Below, one piece after another: positions 58,501 through 64,000 of a DNA stretch of 64,000 nucleotides. The stretch is from positions 16,477,050 through 16,541,049 of the forward strand of contig OX387610.1 of the NCBI GenBank assembly GCA_947568835.1, in the 5' to 3' direction. The notes below the pieces were generated by a model. That model saw nothing but the letters and a program-made list of their open reading frames with translations. It had not been told where the DNA came from and searched no databases. Source of the stretch: Protonemura montana. Its lineage: Eukaryota; Arthropoda; Insecta; Plecoptera; Nemouridae. The translations under genes and the position numbers were made by a program. Numbering within the stretch: position 1 is the first letter of the stretch; every line of letters starts with the position of its first letter.

Positions 58501-61500
58501 ACGTTTGATAAGATGTCCTGGCATCTGGTATTGAGTGAACGTTTGATAAGATGTCCATGCATCTGGTATTGAGTGAACGTTTGATAAGATGTCCATGCAT
58601 CTGGTATTGAGTGAACGTTTGATAAGATGTCCATGCATCTGGTATTGAGTGAACGTTTGATAAGATGTCCATGCATCTGGTATTGAGTGAACGTTTGATA
58701 AGATGTCCTGGCATCTGGTATTGAGTGAACGTTTGATAAGATGTCCTGGCATCTGGTATTGAGTGAACGTTTGATAAGATGTCCTGGCATCTGGTATTGA
58801 GTGAACGTTTGATAAGATGTCCATGCATCTGGTATTGAGTGAACGTTTGATAAGATGTCCATGCATCTGGTATTGAGTGAACGTTTGATAAGATGTCCAT
58901 GCATCTGGTATTGAGTGAACGTTTGATAAGATGTCCTGGCATCTGGTATTGAGTGAACGTTTGATAAGATGTCCTGGCATCTGGTATTGAGTGAACGTTT
59001 GATAAGATGTCCATGCATCTGGTATTGAGTGAACGTTTGATAAGATGTCCATGCATCTGGTATTGAGTGAACGTTTGATAAGATGTCCATGCATCTGGTA
59101 TTGAGTGAACGTTTGATAAGATGTCCTGGCATCTGGTATTGAGTGAACGTTTGATAAGATGTCCTGGCATCTGGTATTGAGTGAACGTTTGATAAGATGT
59201 CCATGCATCTGGTATTGAGTGAACGTTTGATAAGATGTCCTGGCATCTGGTATTGAGTGAACGTTTGATAAGATGTCCTGGCATCTGGTATTGAGTGAAC
59301 GTTTGATAAGATGTCCATGCATCTGGTATTGAGTGAACGTTTGATAAGATGTCCATGCATCTGGTATTGAGTGAACGTTTGATAAGATGTCCATGCATCT
59401 GGTATTGAGTGAACGTTTGATAAGATGTCCTGGCATCTGGTATTGAGTGAACGTTTGATAAGATGTCCATGCATCTGGTATTGAGTGAACGTTTGATAAG
59501 ATGTCCATGCATCTGGTATTGAGTGAACGTTTGATAAGATGTCCTGGCATCTGGTATTGAGTGAACGTTTGATAAGATGTCCATGCATCTGGTATTGAGT
59601 GAACGTTTGATAAGATGTCCATGCATCTGGTATTGAGTGAACGTTTGATAAGATGTCCTGGCATCTGGTATTGAGTGAACGTTTGATAAGATGTCCTGGC
59701 ATCTGGTATTGAGTGATCGTTTGATAAGATGTCCATGCATCTGGTATTGAGTGAACGTTTGATAAGATGTCCTGGCATCTGGTATTGAGTGAACGTTTGA
59801 TAAGATGTCCATGCATCTGGTATTGAGTGAACGTTTGATAAGATGTCCTGGCATCTGGTATTGAGTGAACGTTTGATAAGATGTCCATGCATCTGGTATT
59901 GAGTGAACGTTTGATAAGATGTCCATGCATCTGGTATTGAGTGAACGTTTGATAAGATGTCCTGGCATCTGGTATTGAGTGAACGTTTGATAAGATGTCC
60001 TGGCATCTGGTATTGAGTGAACGTTTGATAAGATGTCCTGGCATCTGGTATTGAGTGAACGTTTGATAAGATGTCCATGCATCTGGTATTGAGTGAACGT
60101 TTGATAAGATGTCCATGCATCTGGTATTGAGTGAACGTTTGATAAGATGTCCTGGCATCTGGTATTGAGTGAACGTTTGATAAGATGTCCATGCATCTGG
60201 TATTGAGTGAACGTTTGATAAGATGTCCATGCATCTGGTATTGAGTGAACGTTTGATAAGATGTCCTGGCATCTGGTATTGAGTGAACGTTTGATAAGAT
60301 GTCCTGGCATCTGGTATTGAGTGAACGTTTGATAAGATGTCCATGCATCTGGTATTGAGTGAACGTTTGATAAGATGTCCATGCATCTGGTATTGAGTGA
60401 ACGTTTGATAAGATGTCCATGCATCTGGTATTGAGTGAACGTTTGATAAGATGTCCATGCATCTGGTATTGAGTGAACGTTTGATAAGATGTCCTGGCAT
60501 CTGGTATTGAGTGAACGTTTGATAAGATGTCCATGCATCTGGTATTGAGTGAACGTTTGATAAGATGTCCTGGCATCTGTTATTGAGTGAACGTTTGATA
60601 AGATGTCCATGCATCTGGTATTGAGTGAACGTTTGATAAGATGTCCATGCATCTGGTATTGAGTGAACGTTTGATAAGATGTCCTGGCATCTGGTATTGA
60701 GTGAACGTTTGATAAGATGTCCATGCATCTGGTATTGAGTGAACGTTTGATAAGATGTCCTGGCATCTGGTATTGAGTGAACGTTTGATAAGATGTCCAT
60801 GCATCTGGTATTGAGTGAACGTTTGATAAGATGTCCATGCATCTGGTATTGAGTGAACGTTTGATAAGATGTCCATGCATCTGGTATTGAGTGAACGTTT
60901 GATAAGATGTCCATGCATCTGGTATTGAGTGAACGTTTGATAAGATGTCCATGCATCTGGTATTGAGTGAACGTTTGATAAGATGTCCTGGCATCTGGTA
61001 TTGAGTGAACGTTTGATAAGATGTCCTGGCATCTGGTATTGAGTGAACGTTTGATAAGATGTCCATGCATCTGGTATTGAGTGAACGTTTGATAAGATGT
61101 CCATGCATCTGGTATTGAGTGAACGTTTGATAAGATGTCCATGCATCTGGTATTGAGTGAACGTTTGATAAGATGTCCTGGCATCTGGTATTGAGTGAAC
61201 GTTTGATAAGATGTCCATGCATCTGGTATTGAGTGAACGTTTGATAAGATGTCCATGCATCTGGTATTGAGTGAACGTTTGATAAGATGTCCTGGCATCT
61301 GGTATTGAGTGAACGTTTGATAAGATGTCCATGCATCTGGTATTGAGTGAACGTTTGATAAGATGTCCATGCATCTGGTATTGAGTGAACGTTTGATAAG
61401 ATGTCCTGGCATCTGGTATTGAGTGAACGTTTGATAAGATGTCCTGGCATCTGGTATTGAGTGATCGTTTGATAAGATGTCCATGCATCTGGTATTGAGT

Positions 61501-64000
61501 GAACGTTTGATAAGATGTCCTGGCATCTGGTATTGAGTGAACGTTTGATAAGATGTCCTGGCATCTGGTATTGAGTGAACGTTTGATAAGATGTCCTGGC
61601 ATCTGGTATTGAGTGAACGTTTGATAAGATGTCCATGCATCTGGTATTGAGTGAACGTTTGATAAGATGTCCATGCATCTGGTATTGAGTGAACGTTTGA
61701 TAAGATGTCCTGGCATCTGGTATTGAGTGAACGTTTGATAAGATGTCCTGGCATCTGGTATTGAGTGAACGTTTGATAAGATGTCCTGGCATCTGGTATT
61801 GAGTGAACGTTTGATAAGATGTCCTGGCATCTGGTATTGAGTGAACGTTTGATAAGATGTCCTGGCATCTGGTATTGAGTGAACGTTTGATAAGATGTCC
61901 ATGCATCTGGTATTGAGTGAACGTTTGATAAGATGTCCATGCATCTGGTATTGAGTGAACGTTTGATAAGATGTCCATGCATCTGGTATTGAGTGAACGT
62001 TTGATAAGATGTCCATGCATCTGGTATTGAGTGAACGTTTGATAAGATGTCCATGCATCTGTTATTGAGTGAACGTTTGATAAGATGTCCATGCATCTGG
62101 TATTGAGTGAACGTTTGATAAGATGTCCATGCATCTGGTATTGAGTGAACGTTTGATAAGATGTCCATGCATCTGGTATTGAGTGAACGTTTGATAAGAT
62201 GTCCATGCATCTGGTATTGAGTGAACGTTTGATAAGATGTCCATGCATCTGGTATTGAGTGAACGTTTGATAAGATGTCCATGCATCTGGTATTGAGTGA
62301 ACGTTTGATAAGATGTCCATGCATCTGGTATTGAGTGAACGTTTGATAAGATGTCCATGCATCTGGTATTGAGTGAACGTTTGATAAGATGTCCTGGCAT
62401 CTGGTATTGAGTGAACGTTTGATAAGATGTCCATGCATCTGGTATTGAGTGAACGTTTGATAAGATGTCCATGCATCTGGTATTGAGTGAACGTTTGATA
62501 AGATGTCCTGGCATCTGGTATTGAGTGAACGTTTGATAAGATGTCCATGCATCTGGTATTGAGTGAACGTTTGATAAGATGTCCTGGCATCTGTTATTGA
62601 GTGAACGTTTGATAAGATGTCCATGCATCTGGTATTGAGTGAACGTTTGATAAGATGTCCTGGCATCTGGTATTGAGTGAACGTTTGATAAGATGTCCTG
62701 GCATCTGGTATTGAGTGAACGTTTGATAAGATGTCCTGGCATCTGGTATTGAGTGAACGTTTGATAAGATGTCCTGGCATCTGGTATTGAGTGAACGTTT
62801 GATAAGATGTCCATGCATCTGGTATTGAGTGAACGTTTGATAAGATGTCCATGCATCTGGTATTGAGTGAACGTTTGATAAGATGTCCATGCATCTGGTA
62901 TTGAGTGAACGTTTGATAAGATGTCCATGCATCTGGTATTGAGTGAACGTTTGATAAGATGTCCATGCATCTGGTATTGAGTGAACGTTTGATAAGATGT
63001 CCTGGCATCTGGTATTGAGTGAACGTTTGATAAGATGTCCATGCATCTGGTATTGAGTGAACGTTTGATAAGATGTCCTGGCATCTGGTATTGAGTGAAC
63101 GTTTGATAAGATGTCCTGGCATCTGGTATTGAGTGAACGTTTGATAAGATGTCCATGCATCTGGTATTGAGTGAACGTTTGATAAGATGTCCATGCATCT
63201 GGTATTGAGTGAACGTTTGATAAGATGTCCATGCATCTGGTATTGAGTGAACGTTTGATAAGATGTCCATGCATCTGGTATTGAGTGAACGTTTGATAAG
63301 ATGTCCTGGCATCTGGTATTGAGTGAACGTTTGATAAGATGTCCATGCATCTGGTATTGAGTGAACGTTTGATAAGATGTCCTGGCATCTGGTATTGAGT
63401 GAACGTTTGATAAGATGTCCATGCATCTGGTATTGAGTGAACGTTTGATAAGATGTCCATGCATCTGGTATTGAGTGAACGTTTGATAAGATGTCCATGC
63501 ATCTGGTATTGAGTGAACGTTTGATAAGATGTCCTGGCATCTGGTATTGAGTGAACGTTTGATAAGATGTCCTGGCATCTGGTATTGAGTGAACGTTTGA
63601 TAAGATGTCCTGGCATCTGGTATTGAGTGAACGTTTGATAAGATGTCCTGGCATCTGGTATTGAGTGAACGTTTGATAAGATGTCCATGCATCTGGTATT
63701 GAGTGAACGTTTGATAAGATGTCCTGGCATCTGGTATTGAGTGAACGTTTGATAAGATGTCCATGCATCTGGTATTGAGTGAACGTTTGATAAGATGTCC
63801 TGGCATCTGGTATTGAGTGAACGTTTGATAAGATGTCCATGCATCTGGTATTGAGTGAACGTTTGATAAGATGTCCATGCATCTGGTATTGAGTGAACGT
63901 TTGATAAGATGTCCATGCATCTGGTATTGAGTGAACGTTTGATAAGATGTCCATGCATCTGGTATTGAGTGAACGTTTGATAAGATGTCCTGGCATCTGG
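49598..64000. repeat. 38-bp satellite, about 379 copies, continues past window
   Basis: Unit TTGAGTGAACGTTTGATAAG, ATGTCCATGCATCTGGTA in exact 38-base register for 14.4 kb. Two forms intermix along the whole array: CCATGCAT (majority) and CCTGGCAT. Rare point variants mark single units: GTGATCG (about 50140, 55421, 59716, 61463), CTGTTATTG (about 50318, 60578, 62060, 62592), GTAATGAG (53209), GATAAAATG (52734) and GAGTAAAC (58118). All three minus-strand frames lack stops except at rare variants, giving a spurious ORF of 4,786 codons. Confidence 0.98.

Noticed and set aside
49560-63920. A 4,786-codon minus-strand ORF (and 4,330-, 3,418-codon companions in other frames)
   Set aside because: The 38-bp unit lacks stops in all three minus frames, and because 38 is not a multiple of 3 the same 38 residues recur in every frame. 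There is no domain, no non-repeat protein sequence and no start context.
49598-64000. CRISPR-like regular repeat
   Set aside because: Units are contiguous with no unique spacers, there are no cas genes, and the window is eukaryotic.

Overview
This window is eukaryotic, almost certainly from an invertebrate animal. The evidence is a spliced secreted-kinase gene of the FAM20C type with phase-consistent GT-AG introns, a Tx1-like (L1-group) non-LTR retrotransposon present twice, SINEs with tRNA-like and 5S-rRNA-like heads, and an extraordinary load of tandem repeats (by my estimate about 60% of the window). The phylum cannot be read from the sequence alone; a lophotrochozoan such as a mollusc would fit but is a guess.

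Layout. 1-4230: minus-strand retrotransposon copy 1, cut by the window edge. 4231-7078: composite (TG)n array. 7079-13187: complete minus-strand retrotransposon copy 2 with two intact ORFs and a poly(A) tail. 13188-18685: second, longer composite (TG)n array. 18686-19660: 13-bp minisatellite apparently derived from that composite unit. 19661-24058: spacer, a 43-bp array, an 11-bp array and a tRNA-SINE array. 24059-44637: the 3' part of a FAM20C-like gene on the plus strand (three exons; earlier exons were not found here). Its last intron is 19 kb, and about half of it is tandem repeats of 7 to 91 bp units. 44638-49597: downstream region with 17-bp and 20-bp arrays and a tRNA-derived SINE relic. 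49598-64000: a 38-bp satellite of about 379 copies that runs off the window.

How the pieces relate. Several tandem arrays are internal expansions of mobile elements. A tRNA-like SINE has a 52-bp A-box segment multiplied. A 5S-rRNA-like SINE has a 91-bp segment multiplied, and inside that a 15-bp piece multiplied again. Copies of the same array lie in opposite orientations in and around the kinase gene, including one inverted pair that brackets a coding exon. The retrotransposon copies abut (TG)n tracts at all three visible junctions, which suggests either target specificity for that microsatellite or co-amplification with it.

The only host protein-coding gene I can support is the FAM20C-like kinase. 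The very long open frames across the arrays (up to nearly 4,800 codons) are artefacts of stop-free repeat units.
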